Positions 16,151 to 25,768 are shown, counted from the stretch's first letter. The stretch is DNA of 64,000 bases from Telmatobacter sp. DSM 110680 (GCF_039994875.1 NZ_CP121196.1:806001-870000); one strand, 5' to 3'. The notes: a model not told the origin generated them from the sequence alone. Translations and numbers: made by a program.

Positions 16151-18439
16151 ATGAGAGCAGCAACTCTTCGCCGAGTTATTTTTGCGTGTGCGGCGTCAGC
16201 GATCCTTGTTTTGATCTGCCCATCCCTCCGGGCCCAGGATGAAAGCGCCAGCCCCGAAACCACAGCAGCCTCCAATGTCACTGCCGGACCCAATACCAGC
16301 ACGTCTGCGGATTTCTACGTGGCGACCAACGGCAACGACAGCTGGCCCGGAACTCTGGCTCAACCTTTCAAAACGGTCGACCACGCACGGATCGCTGTCG
16401 AGGGACTGAAGACGCACGTCAGTGGCCGCACCATCACGGTTCTCATTCGCGGCGGCACATACTACCTTCCTTCCACCTGGTCCTTCACATCTGAGGATTC
16501 AGGATCATCGACCACACCAATTCTCTACGCCAACTATCCGGGGGAGACACCAGTAATCAGCGGTGGACGCCTCTTGACGGCCTGGCGAGTCGGCCCCAAC
16601 AATTCCTGGGAACTAACGCTGCCTTCCGGTGTGTACTTCACGCAACTCTGGGTCAACGGAGCGCGCCGCTACCGTCCCCGCACCACACCCTCCGGCTATC
16701 TCTACTTTGTGAATGAGTACAGCACCACGGGCAGCACGAACACCGTGAATGAGTTCACCTATCGCACACCACCGGCTGGCGGTGTGCTCTCGACAATGGC
16801 AAACCTTGGCGACGTTGAGCTGATCAACTTTGAAGCGTGGGATGTGGCCCACATGCGTATCAAAAGCGTGAACATTTCCACGAAGACCATCGTGACCACC
16901 AGTTCACTAACCAAAAACAGCTTCTTCACCGGCTTTATCAATGGTCATCACTTCCTGCTCGAAAACGTGAAGGAAGCGCTGAAAGTGCCCGGGCAGTTCT
17001 ACGTGGATCGGCCAACGGGAATGATTACCTATCTGCCTAAAAGCGGCGAGTCGATGACGAGCACGACCATTGTCGCGCCACGATTGCAGAAGATCATGAC
17101 CGCCAGCAATCTGGGTTACGTCACGTTCCAGGGCCTCACCTTCGCCCACAGCGATTACCAAGTACCATCAAGTGGCTACAACGGTGGACAGGCTGACAAC
17201 GGTACTCCCGCCGCCATCACCATGACGAACTCCACGGGCGTGGTATTTGAAAGCGATACTGTCGAACACACGGGAGCTTACGGAATCGAATTTGAAGGCC
17301 CGGGCGTTTCGGGTGGAGCAACACCCTACCTCGCGCAGTTCCGCAACGGACTGATTACGGATACAGGTGCGGGCGGGATCCGCGTCGGCGGCATGGGAGT
17401 TTGCACGGGCTCAGGAACCCACACCGATGCGAATGTGCCGCAACATATCTACATTGGCAATAACCTCATTACCGGGGGTAGCCGCATCTTTGCTGTAGGG
17501 TTCGCGGTGTTGGTTGGCGATGCGCACAACGTGCTGGTGGAGCACAATGAGATTTCAGACTTCTACAACACGGGCGTTGGCGTCGGTTTCAATTGGGGAT
17601 ATCTGTGCAACTACGCCCACGACGATGTTGTGCAGTACAACCTGATTCACGATCTTGGGCAAGGCGTCACCGAGGATATGGGTGGCGTGTATTTTCTCTC
17701 TGGCGTGAACTCGGGCAATGCCGCACTGAACAACAAGATCTATAACATCGAGCAGACGCCCGGTACTTACGGTGCGTGGGGACTCTACGCGGATGCCGGC
17801 GCCACGGGTGTGCTCTTCGAGAACAACCTTGTTTACCGCACCACCGACGCGAGCCTTCATATGAACTCGCAGGCCGGTTCACCTCCAAGTCCGACTCCTC
17901 CGCCGAATCGCTTCGTCAACAACATTCTGGCTTATGGGGCGATGGGTGCGATGGATCGCCACAACGACACGAATTTCCTGTCGATGGTGTTCCAGCACAA
18001 CGTCTTCTATTACGACAAAGCTTCCATTCAGTACGGTTACTGGTATTGCGAAGGAAAGCCCACATGCACCAACTACTTCGCCTTCAACGACAATCTGTAC
18101 TACAACAAAAACGTGACGGGCGGGGAGACGGCTGACCCGTTCTTCAGAACCCCACTCTTCCCAGCAAATGGCGGACAGCAGCCGCCGATCACGTGGATGA
18201 CCTATAAGCAATGGCAAGCCCAAGGGGAGGATACTCAATCGCTTTTTGCCAATCCCTTGTTTGTGAATCCGACGCCGGGGGTTGATAACTTCACCCTTGA
18301 ATCAAACTCCCCCGCTTTTGGAGTCGGCTTCGTGGCATTTAATCCAGCGCTCGCCGGCAGGCTCTCCACGGCCACTCTCCAGGCTCCGGTAAACGCACCG
18401 GCCTATCCGCCGTTGACCACTGCGATCACCAACTTCTGA
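16151..18439 (+). CDS. Secreted right-handed parallel beta-helix protein (pectate-lyase-like fold)
   Basis: The 762-residue product has a signal peptide (about 1-29, ending LRAQ) and a long parallel beta-helix. The N-terminal pattern FYVATNGNDSWPGTLAQPFKT, followed by ARIAVEGLK and VLIRGGTYYL, is typical of secreted beta-helix proteins that act on polysaccharides, including some GH141 and pectate-lyase-like enzymes. Repeated Asn-rich strands (for example NNLITGG, VEHNEISDFYNTGVGVG, ENNLVYRTTD) mark helix turns. No catalytic residues can be assigned safely. The ATG at 16151 is chosen because GGAGA lies seven bases upstream and it starts a clean signal peptide; the frame is open further upstream from 15935 but that stretch overlaps the racemase gene. 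A strong terminator follows. Confidence 0.85.
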   Translation: MRAATLRRVIFACAASAILVLICPSLRAQDESASPETTAASNVTAGPNTSTSADFYVATNGNDSWPGTLAQPFKTVDHARIAVEGLKTHVSGRTITVLIRGGTYYLPSTWSFTSEDSGSSTTPILYANYPGETPVISGGRLLTAWRVGPNNSWELTLPSGVYFTQLWVNGARRYRPRTTPSGYLYFVNEYSTTGSTNTVNEFTYRTPPAGGVLSTMANLGDVELINFEAWDVAHMRIKSVNISTKTIVTTSSLTKNSFFTGFINGHHFLLENVKEALKVPGQFYVDRPTGMITYLPKSGESMTSTTIVAPRLQKIMTASNLGYVTFQGLTFAHSDYQVPSSGYNGGQADNGTPAAITMTNSTGVVFESDTVEHTGAYGIEFEGPGVSGGATPYLAQFRNGLITDTGAGGIRVGGMGVCTGSGTHTDANVPQHIYIGNNLITGGSRIFAVGFAVLVGDAHNVLVEHNEISDFYNTGVGVGFNWGYLCNYAHDDVVQYNLIHDLGQGVTEDMGGVYFLSGVNSGNAALNNKIYNIEQTPGTYGAWGLYADAGATGVLFENNLVYRTTDASLHMNSQAGSPPSPTPPPNRFVNNILAYGAMGAMDRHNDTNFLSMVFQHNVFYYDKASIQYGYWYCEGKPTCTNYFAFNDNLYYNKNVTGGETADPFFRTPLFPANGGQQPPITWMTYKQWQAQGEDTQSLFANPLFVNPTPGVDNFTLESNSPAFGVGFVAFNPALAGRLSTATLQAPVNAPAYPPLTTAITNF

Positions 18440-18487
18440 GATGAATGCTGATCGCTGCAGGGGGAATCCAGTAGCCGCAAGTCAATC

Positions 18488-18519
18488 AAAAAGAGGGGCG
18501 CGAAAGCGCCCCTCCTTTT
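18488..18519. terminator. Bidirectional intrinsic terminator
   Basis: A 9-bp GC-rich stem (GAGGGGCGC / GCGCCCCTC, 18493-18501 and 18506-18514) closes a GAAA tetraloop. It is preceded by AAAAA and followed by CTTTT, so it can work on both strands, as expected between the convergent beta-helix and HhH genes. Confidence 0.92.
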
Positions 18520-18540
18520 GTGCCGAGTTCAGGCGAAGAT

Positions 18541-18915
18541 TTACTTCGCCTTCTTGGCTGGCTGTTTGGCGATGATCAGGCTGGAGATCTTGTCGTAGGT
18601 TGCCGCCGGAACAATGTTCTTGCTCTTGAGTTGGGTTTTGTTGGCGTAAGGGCGCCCCGCAATGATCTTTTGCGAATAAGCGTCACCGACACCAGGAAGG
18701 GCCTTGAGCTGGTCTGCCGTGGCGGAGTTGATATCGACGAGATCGCCCTTCGGCGCCGTTTTCGCAGCAGGAGCTGCTTTACTGGCGGTCGCAGCGGGAG
18801 TTGCCTTGCTGGCTGGCTTGCTCGGACTGGACTGCGCGTGGGTTACGGGGAGGACGCCGAGGAGAGAGCAAGCTGCCAATCCCAGGAGGGCTGAAGTGAA
18901 ACGACCAAATCGCAT
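18541..18915 (-). CDS. Exported ComEA-type helix-hairpin-helix protein
   Basis: The 124-residue product has a signal peptide (residues about 1-27), an Ala/Lys/Pro-rich low-complexity linker (about 29-60) and one helix-hairpin-helix domain (about 61-118: [27 protein letters not shown]). This is the fold of the DNA-binding part of ComEA. I chose the ATG at 18915 because AAGGAGA lies five bases upstream; an earlier ATG at 18930 is poorer. It is a paralogue of the lipoprotein at 471-821. No pilus or ComEC gene is near, so DNA binding outside the cytoplasm is the family expectation, and a competence role is only a possibility. Confidence 0.87.
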   Translation of the reverse strand: MRFGRFTSALLGLAACSLLGVLPVTHAQSSPSKPASKATPAATASKAAPAAKTAPKGDLVDINSATADQLKALPGVGDAYSQKIIAGRPYANKTQLKSKNIVPAATYDKISSLIIAKQPAKKAK

Positions 18916-18981
18916 GAATATCTCCTTCATTTCTATTTCTTCAGATGTCGGAAAAGCGAAGGGGCACTCCGCCGCCCGATT

Positions 18982-20577
18982 TTACCGCGCACCTATGCTA
19001 GCGCTTGGCGTCGCCGCAAGGAAGAGGGAGAACAATGTTCCGCGACGGGGACCGGCCTGAGAAGTCCGAAAGCGGAGATGCCCATGGTGTTTCTCCACGA
19101 TTTCGCGCACAATCCATAGGCCGAGGCCGGAGTTGGTCGCTTCCTTGGTCGTGAAGAACGGCTCGAATGCGCGAGCACGCGCTGCGGCGTTCATGCCCGA
19201 ACCATTGTCTGAGATCAGAACCGTAATTCCGCGTTCACCCGTCCGAGAATTGACTGCAGCATGCAGGCGCAGGGTCAGGATCCGTGTTCCAGTATTGGCG
19301 TTCATCGCCTCAATCGCATTGGAGATCAGGTTGGCGAGCACCTGCCGGATGTCGTTCGGCAAACAAAGGATTTCAGGGTGCGCCTTGTAACGGCGTTCAG
19401 TCGTGATCCGCGCCTGCATCAAACGGCTTTCATGCAGAATCAGGATGGAATCGAGCAGCTCTGCGATATCGGTCCGGACGGGCAGCGATTGTTGACGATG
19501 GAATCGCAAAGTCTCGGTGGTAATCAGACTGACGCGACGCAGTTCTTTGTCTGCCTGATCGAGTAGCGACGCTGCGACTGGAGAAATATTCTCTCTGCGT
19601 GCGAGGTACACCAGATTCGTGACGGCTTCGAGAGGGTTGTTAATTTCATGAGCAATGGAGCTGGCAAGGCGTCCTACGGCGGCAAGTTTCTCAGACTGTC
19701 GCAGTGCCTCCTGCGCCCGTCGACGCTCGGTAACGTCACGCATCAGCACCAGCAGACGCTTGTCTGTGGGATCGCCGAAACATGCCAAAAACATCTCGAG
19801 GACTTTGCCCTGCGGCAGAGAAGCTCTCTCGAAGCGGAGCGAATTGCCGGTTGAGAGCACCTGATCGTAAAACTCGTACCATTCCTCGTCTTCATCCGGG
19901 AAGTTCGCGCGAATGGTCTGGCCCGTGAGATCGGGCTTGCCGAACATCATGGTGCTGGCGCGATTCATCAGGATGTATCGATAGTCTCGCCGCCCATCCG
20001 CTGCGAGTGGCAACTGCTCGATGACCATGCATCCTTCATCGACATTTTCAAACAAGGTTCGATAGCGCTCCTCACTCTGGCGAAGCGCCACGCGCGAGGT
20101 AGTCTCGAATCCAATTGCAAGGACGGCAGCCACCGCTCCCGCGTCATTTCGGATAGGGCTATAAGACAGCGTGAACCAGGTGTCGACGGCTTTATCTTCG
20201 CGAATGTAACGATAGGGCAAGTCTTCGAAAACCAGAGTCTCGCCGCTTCGAACACGCTCAAACAAAGGTTTGTATGTTTCGATGATTTCGGGAAATGTTT
20301 CGAAGATTGGACGACCCAGAGCAGAGGGATGACGAGCTCCGATGAGTTGAATGTAGGGATCGTTATACATCAGAATCCCTTGCTCTCCCCATTGCAGGGT
20401 GCAGGGAAATCCGCAGCTCAACATCATCTCCACCGTCCGCCGCAGGCAGGCGGACCACGAAGCTATCTGACCGAGGTGTGTTGACTCCCACGCGAACTGG
20501 CGAATTCTGGCTGCCATTTCGACGGTGGTGGCGGGCCATTTGTCTTCATTGGTTTCGGTAAGTCCAGGGATCCGCAT
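18982..20577 (-). CDS. PAS-domain sensor histidine kinase, soluble and orphan
   Basis: The 531-residue protein has two PAS-type sensor domains (about 55-165 and 170-285) and a histidine kinase core. The H-box His310 lies in SSIAHEINNPLEAV, the N-box in LANLISNAIEAM, and the G-boxes in LISDNGSGM and GLGLWIVREI. No membrane segment is visible, so it senses a cytoplasmic or diffusible signal. The N-terminal PAS carries the pattern GFPCTLQWGEQGILMYNDPY seen in bacterial HWE/PAS kinases. There is no response regulator beside it. The C-terminus ends soon after the ATP-binding domain, so no receiver domain is attached. It would phosphorylate a distant regulator. Confidence 0.9.
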   Translation of the reverse strand: MRIPGLTETNEDKWPATTVEMAARIRQFAWESTHLGQIASWSACLRRTVEMMLSCGFPCTLQWGEQGILMYNDPYIQLIGARHPSALGRPIFETFPEIIETYKPLFERVRSGETLVFEDLPYRYIREDKAVDTWFTLSYSPIRNDAGAVAAVLAIGFETTSRVALRQSEERYRTLFENVDEGCMVIEQLPLAADGRRDYRYILMNRASTMMFGKPDLTGQTIRANFPDEDEEWYEFYDQVLSTGNSLRFERASLPQGKVLEMFLACFGDPTDKRLLVLMRDVTERRRAQEALRQSEKLAAVGRLASSIAHEINNPLEAVTNLVYLARRENISPVAASLLDQADKELRRVSLITTETLRFHRQQSLPVRTDIAELLDSILILHESRLMQARITTERRYKAHPEILCLPNDIRQVLANLISNAIEAMNANTGTRILTLRLHAAVNSRTGERGITVLISDNGSGMNAAARARAFEPFFTTKEATNSGLGLWIVREIVEKHHGHLRFRTSQAGPRRGTLFSLFLAATPSASIGAR

Positions 20578-20834
20578 AATCCGTCGCTACCACTTTCTAC
20601 CATAGGGGAAGTCTCGCCCGTCGCTTCTCTTATCGAAGGAGATGCCGGCTTGATCGTTGCAGGGGATCTTTCTACGGTTTTAAGATGCATCTGTCTCAAC
20701 ATTCGATCGAAAGCGCAACGTAAGAAGAGAATGTTAAAGGTGTGTTATCGGCAGGAATCTTCCGTGCAAAGAAACGCGCGGAGGATTTGGGCAATCTCTC
20801 CGCGCGCCTTGATGTTTCAGATGTGAATCGGGCC

Positions 20835-21581
20835 TTATTCTTCCGTACGGCGAGGACCTTTACGGCGCTCCACCTTTTCGGCACGCCAATCAGGGGCGCC
20901 CGTGCGGCGTTCACGCGAGTTGGCCCGCCGATTCGGAATGCGCGTCATGTCAGGCAGCACAATCATGGTTGTCGCACTCGACTCCAGGCTCATCACGTCT
21001 TCATCCACGTCAACGTTGCAGGCAACATTGCCAGTCGTCAGCAATCTATTCAGGACAGGAATCTTCACTCGCTGGGTCTCAATGAAATCCACGCCTTCGG
21101 CGGTCAGCGAAAAGTCGGAGTTGTCAGCCCGGGTTATATAGCCTTTTTTGCCCAGATACCAGGTAGTGAAATCCAGGTAGTCGCGGGGAAAGCCCATGCG
21201 CTTTTCGATTTCGGCGAGGCTGACTCTGGGGTCGAATGGATTCGCACGACGGCGATAGTAGAGAACCGCGAGCACGGCTAGGCGGCGATTCAGTTCGCCC
21301 TGCACTTGGTCCATGAAGTCCACGGAATCTGAGAGCGGATTGTGCACCGGCCCGCGCTCGCCATCATATTCGCGGTCGTATTCCGAACGCCGATCCGCGT
21401 CCGATAGAACGTCGTATGCAGTTTTCAGCAGGAAGAATTTTTCAGGATCGCCCGTCTCCGGATTGTCCGGGTGGAAGCGTGCCGCGAGGTAGCGGTAAAC
21501 GCGGTGAATTGTCTCTGTGTCCGCGTGAGGACTGATCTGGAGAAACTCATAGTAGTCCAGCGTTTTTGTCGCTTCGAGCAT
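20835..21581 (-). CDS. J-domain protein with C-terminal winged-helix-like region
   Basis: The 248-residue protein starts with a J domain (residues 8-75) that recruits Hsp70 (DnaK). The essential HPD motif is His37-Pro38-Asp39 in ARFHPDNPETGD. It lacks the Gly/Phe and zinc-finger regions of DnaJ. Residues about 110-190 (VSLAEIEKRMGF, FTTWYLGKKGYITRADN, FSLTAEGVDFIE) look like a winged-helix domain with a wing strand, often a DNA-binding fold. The C-terminus is Arg-rich (IPNRRANSRERRTGAPDWR). The start at 21581 follows an AGGAGAGG site; the open frame extends upstream to 21761 without family similarity. No DnaK gene is near. It may target Hsp70 to a DNA-bound or ribosomal client; this is inference. 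Confidence 0.82.
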   Translation of the reverse strand: MLEATKTLDYYEFLQISPHADTETIHRVYRYLAARFHPDNPETGDPEKFFLLKTAYDVLSDADRRSEYDREYDGERGPVHNPLSDSVDFMDQVQGELNRRLAVLAVLYYRRRANPFDPRVSLAEIEKRMGFPRDYLDFTTWYLGKKGYITRADNSDFSLTAEGVDFIETQRVKIPVLNRLLTTGNVACNVDVDEDVMSLESSATTMIVLPDMTRIPNRRANSRERRTGAPDWRAEKVERRKGPRRTEE

Positions 21582-21951
21582 ATGGGGAGAACCTCTCCTG
21601 TCGATATTCGGAGGCCTGTGGTAAGTCGAAGCGTAGCACTGGTGTACAGGTGAGGGGCAATCACACGATAGGGTGAGGTGCCGGACGAATGTAATGAGAA
21701 TTTGGTGACTGATGTCCGGGTTAGCGCAAGAGTAAGAGGATCGCCAAATCGTTGAAAGCAAGTTATTTGCCCTCCATTAGGTTTTGCCTTCCTTTCAACT
21801 GTTCTGGGAACTGTGAGTAGGGCGTTACCAGCGCGTGCTCTCGAATCCGCTCTCTCCCTTTTAGCGACATTGTCCACGTTTCCCGTCGCGAGCACGGTTG
21901 ATATGGCGTGCCCGATATACTCACCCTTTAGAGCGCAAACGCAGGTGCCAA
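21582..21951. other. Divergent intergenic region, no gene seen
   Basis: This spacer separates the J-domain gene start (minus) from the CRTAC1 gene start (plus). Short open frames here overlap neither family nor a good ribosome-binding site. I see no clear promoter, terminator or repeat; it presumably holds promoters for both genes. Confidence 0.5.
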
Positions 21952-23862
21952 ATGGTGCGCTCGACGGAGAACGCTGTTTTGTCCTTTACCCGCCGCGGAT
22001 TTTTGAAGTCGCTATCAAGGACCGCTGTCGTTTTATCTCTCGAAGACGTCTTGAAGCTAGCGAGACCGGCTTTCGGCCAGCAGGCAACCCAGGCACCGAA
22101 GGGCAGCGCCCGCCAGGCATATAAAGCTCCACCAAGGGCGGCTCCCAAGGGAGCTCCATCGCCAGTGACGGGGACGCCGTTGGGTGTGCAGTTTGTCGAT
22201 GTAGCAAAAGAAGCAGGGCTCAACGTGGAGATGATCTTCGGCGGCGAGCATCGCAACAAATATCTACTCGAAACTACCGGCTGCGGTGCCGCCTTCTTCG
22301 ACTATGACCAGGACGACTGGTTGGACATTTTCCTAGTCAACGGCTGGCGGCTCGAAGGCTTCCCTAAAGGACACGAACCGGTCTGTCGTCTCTTCAAAAA
22401 CAATCGCGACGGTACATTTACCGACGTCACGATGAAATCCGGTCTGGCGCGATCGGGTTGGGGACAGGCTTGCTGCGTCGGTGACTACAACAACGACGGC
22501 TGGAACGACCTGTTCGTCAGCTACTACGGCCAGAACGCCTTATTTCGTAATAACGGCAACGGAACGTTCACCGAGGTCACAAAAGAGGCTGGCCTGCTGC
22601 AGGATCGTCTGCGGTGGAATTCGGGCTGCTCGTTTCTTGATTACAACAAGGATGGCCACCTCGATCTGTTTGTTGGCAATTACATCGATCTTGATCTGAA
22701 GACTACGCCGCTCCCCGAAGATGCCAACTGTACGTATAAAGGCATCGTTGTTGCATGCGGCCCACCGGGCCTTGAAGGTGGGAAGAATCTGCTGTATCGC
22801 AACAAGGGCGATGGCACGTTTGAAGATGTCAGCGAAAAGGCAGGCATGTGGGGCACGCTCGGCACCTACGCTTTGAGTTGCGGTGCCGCAGATCTCGACA
22901 ATACGGGCTGGCCAAACATCTACGTGGCCAACGACTCCACTTCTGCGACTTATTACGTGAATCAGAAGGATGGCACGTTCAAGGATCAGGCGATCGAAGC
23001 CGGCGTTGCTTACTCTCCCGACGGCAAACCGCAGGCGGGTATGGGTGTTTCCATCGGCGATTACAACCGCGACGGCATGCTCGACATCGTGAAGACCAAT
23101 TTCGCGGGCGACACTGATTCCTTATTTATGAATCTTGGCGATGGCTCTTTCGACGATCGCACCTACCAGGCTGGTCTTGGCATCAATACGCGCCTGCTCG
23201 GCTGGGGTGTGAGTTTCATCGATATCGACAACGATGGCTGGCTCGACATTCTAGTCGCCAATGGTCACGTGTATCCGGAGGTTGATGGCACTCAAGTGGA
23301 CGCTGCCTACGCCGAGCGCAAGTATCTTTATCGCAACTTGCGCAATGGCCAATTTGAGGACTTGAGTTTGTCGGGCGGATCAGGGATCACTACCGATGCG
23401 AAAGCGCGCGGCTTTGCGGTGGGAGACTACGACAATGACGGCGATCTCGATGCGGTTGTGAATTGCGTGAACGCGGTTCCGCAACTGCTTCGTTGCGATT
23501 CCACATTGAATCGAAGCTGGGTGAAGATACGCCTCGTCGGAACGAAATCGAACAAGACCGGTATCGGTGCGCGCATCAAGGTTGTTGCGGATACGGGGTC
23601 GCCCGTGTTGACAGCCAAGCCCGGCACACCGTTCGCACAGATTGAAGAGGTGAGATCGTGCAACGGCTACTACTCCGCGAGCGATCTGCGTATCCACTTC
23701 GGTCTCAACGATGCGAAGAAGGTCGACCTCGTTGAAATTCGTTGGCCGTCCGGTGCCGTCGATACTCTCAAGGATCTTGATGTAAAGCGCCTCTACGTAA
23801 TCGAAGAGGGCGGCAAGATCCTGAAGAACGAAGCGCTGGTTCCCGCCAGGAAAAAAGCCTGA
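21952..23862 (+). CDS. Tat-exported CRTAC1-family FG-GAP propeller protein with ASPIC/UnbV domain
   Basis: The 636-residue protein has a twin-arginine signal (FTRRGFLKSLSRTAVVLSLE), a Pro/Ala-rich linker, then seven FG-GAP/VCBS blades. Each blade carries a calcium-binding loop such as DYDQDDWLDIFLVNG, DYNNDGWNDLFVSYYG, DYNKDGHLDLFVGNY, DYNRDGMLDIVKTNF, DIDNDGWLDILVANG and DYDNDGDLDAVVNC; one (DLDNTGWPNIYVAND) is less regular. The C-terminal ~100 residues are an ASPIC/UnbV domain (GTKSNKTGIGARIKV, RSCNGYYSASDLRIHFGL, IRWPSGAVDTL). The seven repeats suggest a seven-bladed propeller. Function in bacteria is unknown; the family is very frequent in Acidobacteriota. The ATG at 21952 places the Tat motif near the N-terminus; a TTG at 21898 is an alternative. 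Confidence 0.93.
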   Translation: MVRSTENAVLSFTRRGFLKSLSRTAVVLSLEDVLKLARPAFGQQATQAPKGSARQAYKAPPRAAPKGAPSPVTGTPLGVQFVDVAKEAGLNVEMIFGGEHRNKYLLETTGCGAAFFDYDQDDWLDIFLVNGWRLEGFPKGHEPVCRLFKNNRDGTFTDVTMKSGLARSGWGQACCVGDYNNDGWNDLFVSYYGQNALFRNNGNGTFTEVTKEAGLLQDRLRWNSGCSFLDYNKDGHLDLFVGNYIDLDLKTTPLPEDANCTYKGIVVACGPPGLEGGKNLLYRNKGDGTFEDVSEKAGMWGTLGTYALSCGAADLDNTGWPNIYVANDSTSATYYVNQKDGTFKDQAIEAGVAYSPDGKPQAGMGVSIGDYNRDGMLDIVKTNFAGDTDSLFMNLGDGSFDDRTYQAGLGINTRLLGWGVSFIDIDNDGWLDILVANGHVYPEVDGTQVDAAYAERKYLYRNLRNGQFEDLSLSGGSGITTDAKARGFAVGDYDNDGDLDAVVNCVNAVPQLLRCDSTLNRSWVKIRLVGTKSNKTGIGARIKVVADTGSPVLTAKPGTPFAQIEEVRSCNGYYSASDLRIHFGLNDAKKVDLVEIRWPSGAVDTLKDLDVKRLYVIEEGGKILKNEALVPARKKA

Positions 23863-23966
23863 GGAGAGATACGTTCGAATCTGAGCACATTGTGTCAGGG
23901 CACGACTTCAGTCATGCCGCCAAGCGACTAAAGATAATCGGGCTTCGGCTCCTGATGAATGTAGTC

Positions 23967-25001
23967 TCAAGCCATCGGGACGCCTTCTGTCCCAACATAA
24001 AGGGCGTAAAGAGACTGGCTGGCAGTCATGAACAAGCGGTTTCTCTTGGTGCCACCGAAACAGAGATTGGCGCACGTTTCAGGAAGATGAATCTTCCCGA
24101 TGAGAGTGCCATCGGGGGCGAAGACATGCACCCCGTTAAAGTCTTTCCCGGCCCACCCGGCAGCGGACCAAACGTTGCCGTCCACATCGCAGCGAATGCC
24201 ATCGGAAGTACCCGGTGACATGTTCACAAACATGCGCCCGTTCGTCAGCCTCACGCCATCCACAACGTCATAGACCCGAATCGGGATCGGAGCACCCGGG
24301 TGCTTAGGAACTGCGCTATCGACGATGTAAAGCAGTTTCTCGTCGGGAGAGAAGCATAGGCCGTTGGGCTTTTCAAGATCGCTGGCCACAACTGTTGCCA
24401 CGCGCGTATTCGGGTCGAGCCGGTAAACGTTGGCAGGGAGTTCGAAAGCAGCTTTGTGCCCTTCGTAATTCGACATGATGCCGTAGCCGGGATCACTAAA
24501 CCAGATGGCCCCATCGGAGTGAACTACGAGGTCGTTCGGAGCGTTGAGCTTCTTGCCTTGAAAGCTATCCATGAGCACTGAGACAGTGCCGTCATATTCG
24601 GTCCGCGTCACGCGGCGTGTGTCGTGCTCGCAAGTGAGCAACCTCCCCACACGATCACGGCTATTGCCATTGCTGTAATTCGAGGGGCTGCGGAACACAG
24701 TGACTTCGCCCGTTTCCTCCAGCCATCTGAGCATACGGTTGTTGGGAATGTCGCTAAAGATAAGATATCCACCGTCGCCAATCCACACCGGGCCTTCTGC
24801 CCAGCGCGCACCCGTAAACAAGCGCTCTACGGCCGCGCTGATGATGTGATATTTCGCGAAACGAGGATCAACGACTTCTACTGCCGGATCGGGATAGGGA
24901 ACCGGATCTTTTGGTTCCTGCTCACTGGCAAGAACGCCAGGTTGTAAAGCGAAGCCCATTGTCGCGCCCGTCGCCATGCTGACGAAAGTGCGTCTCTGCA
25001 T
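23967..25001 (-). CDS. Tat-exported SMP-30/gluconolactonase family protein
   Basis: The 344-residue protein has a twin-arginine signal (QRRTFVSMATGATMGFAL) and a six-bladed SMP-30/gluconolactonase propeller. Metal-site residues are visible as the Glu in WAEGPVW, the Asn in NAPNDLVVHSDG and the Asp in FSDPGYG and CFSPDEKLLYIVD. Such enzymes hydrolyse sugar lactones, often next to sugar dehydrogenases, and use a divalent cation. Its export puts lactone hydrolysis in the periplasm, which would match periplasmic sugar oxidation. The start at 25001 has GAGAGA upstream. It is convergent with the CRTAC1 gene, with a 104-bp spacer lacking an obvious terminator. Confidence 0.92.
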   Translation of the reverse strand: MQRRTFVSMATGATMGFALQPGVLASEQEPKDPVPYPDPAVEVVDPRFAKYHIISAAVERLFTGARWAEGPVWIGDGGYLIFSDIPNNRMLRWLEETGEVTVFRSPSNYSNGNSRDRVGRLLTCEHDTRRVTRTEYDGTVSVLMDSFQGKKLNAPNDLVVHSDGAIWFSDPGYGIMSNYEGHKAAFELPANVYRLDPNTRVATVVASDLEKPNGLCFSPDEKLLYIVDSAVPKHPGAPIPIRVYDVVDGVRLTNGRMFVNMSPGTSDGIRCDVDGNVWSAAGWAGKDFNGVHVFAPDGTLIGKIHLPETCANLCFGGTKRNRLFMTASQSLYALYVGTEGVPMA

Positions 25002-25363
25002 CGGTCTCTCTTTGGCAGAAGAATCCGCTACGGGGACCTTATCACGGCCTTCTCTGTAGCCGAAAGCGTAACTTTGACTGAATTCTCAGTCGGGATTTCG
25101 GTCGCATCGTGCGCTATACGGAAGTCTCTGGTTTGCTTGATCGATCATCAAAGCCTCGTTTCCGGCACTCGTGAACCCGCCTCCAATTCATAGCCAATCG
25201 CCCGTTTTGATTTTTGCGGCCTCGGCAAGTCCAGATGTCGGAAGCACAAACCCGGCACTATACTGTCTCCGCAAGAATCTGTGCGCAAGACCGCTCGCGT
25301 TTCCCAGTGAGCGAGAGACGCGCCATCTCCGGCACAGTTCCCCGGCGACCTCGGAGGATACCT
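25002..25363. other. Divergent intergenic region, no gene seen
   Basis: This spacer lies between the lactonase gene (minus) and the small exported protein gene (plus). Apart from a TATACT at 25259-25264, which could be a -10 element about 100 bases before the GTG start, I see nothing clear in it. A plus-strand frame is open from 25214 but has no signal or ribosome-binding support before 25364. Confidence 0.5.
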
Positions 25364-25768
25364 GTGGCTTCCCAGAAAATCTTTGTTTTCCTGTGCCCTA
25401 CTGTAATAACAGTCAGCGGACTTGTTTGCCTGCTGTTTCTTTTAGTCGGCCCATCGCCAGTACGCGCCCTCATGCAGCAGAACGGATCCTACGTGCCTAA
25501 TGCGGTAAACCGCATGCCCGATGCGAACGACCGGGAGAAGATGCAGCAACAGGAACGCGACGAAGCACGCATTGAAGAGGCAAACGCTCAACGGAAAAAG
25601 GAAGTATCGGCCGATAGTGAGAAACTCCTGAGGATGGCGGTAGATTTGAAAGATGAATTGGACAAGACCAGCAAGGACACTCTTTCTATCAACACGATTC
25701 ACAAGATCGATGCGATTGAGAAGCTGGCCCACGATATGAAGAACAAGATGAAACTCAGAACCAATTGA
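25364..25768 (+). CDS. Small exported coiled-coil protein, unknown function
   Basis: The 134-residue product has a GTG start preceded by a strong GGAGG site six bases upstream (25353-25357). It begins with a hydrophobic signal segment (IFVFLCPTVITVSGLVCLLFLL) and continues into a charged helical region rich in Glu, Lys and Gln (REKMQQQERDEARIEEANAQ) and a second helix (LLRMAVDLKDELDKTSKDTL ending MKNKMK). I recall similar short proteins in Acidobacteriota but no function. The coiled-coil character suggests a periplasmic structural or binding role. An earlier ATG at 25214 would give an Arg-rich N-terminus without a ribosome-binding site and is less likely. Confidence 0.72.
   Translation: MASQKIFVFLCPTVITVSGLVCLLFLLVGPSPVRALMQQNGSYVPNAVNRMPDANDREKMQQQERDEARIEEANAQRKKEVSADSEKLLRMAVDLKDELDKTSKDTLSINTIHKIDAIEKLAHDMKNKMKLRTN

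Noticed and set aside
21425..21895. 156-codon minus-strand frame across the J-domain gene start
   Set aside because: Out of frame with the J domain and rich in Arg/Thr with no similarity.
23868..23884. GTTCGAATC resembling a tRNA T-arm
   Set aside because: No acceptor stem, anticodon arm or D-arm can be folded around it.
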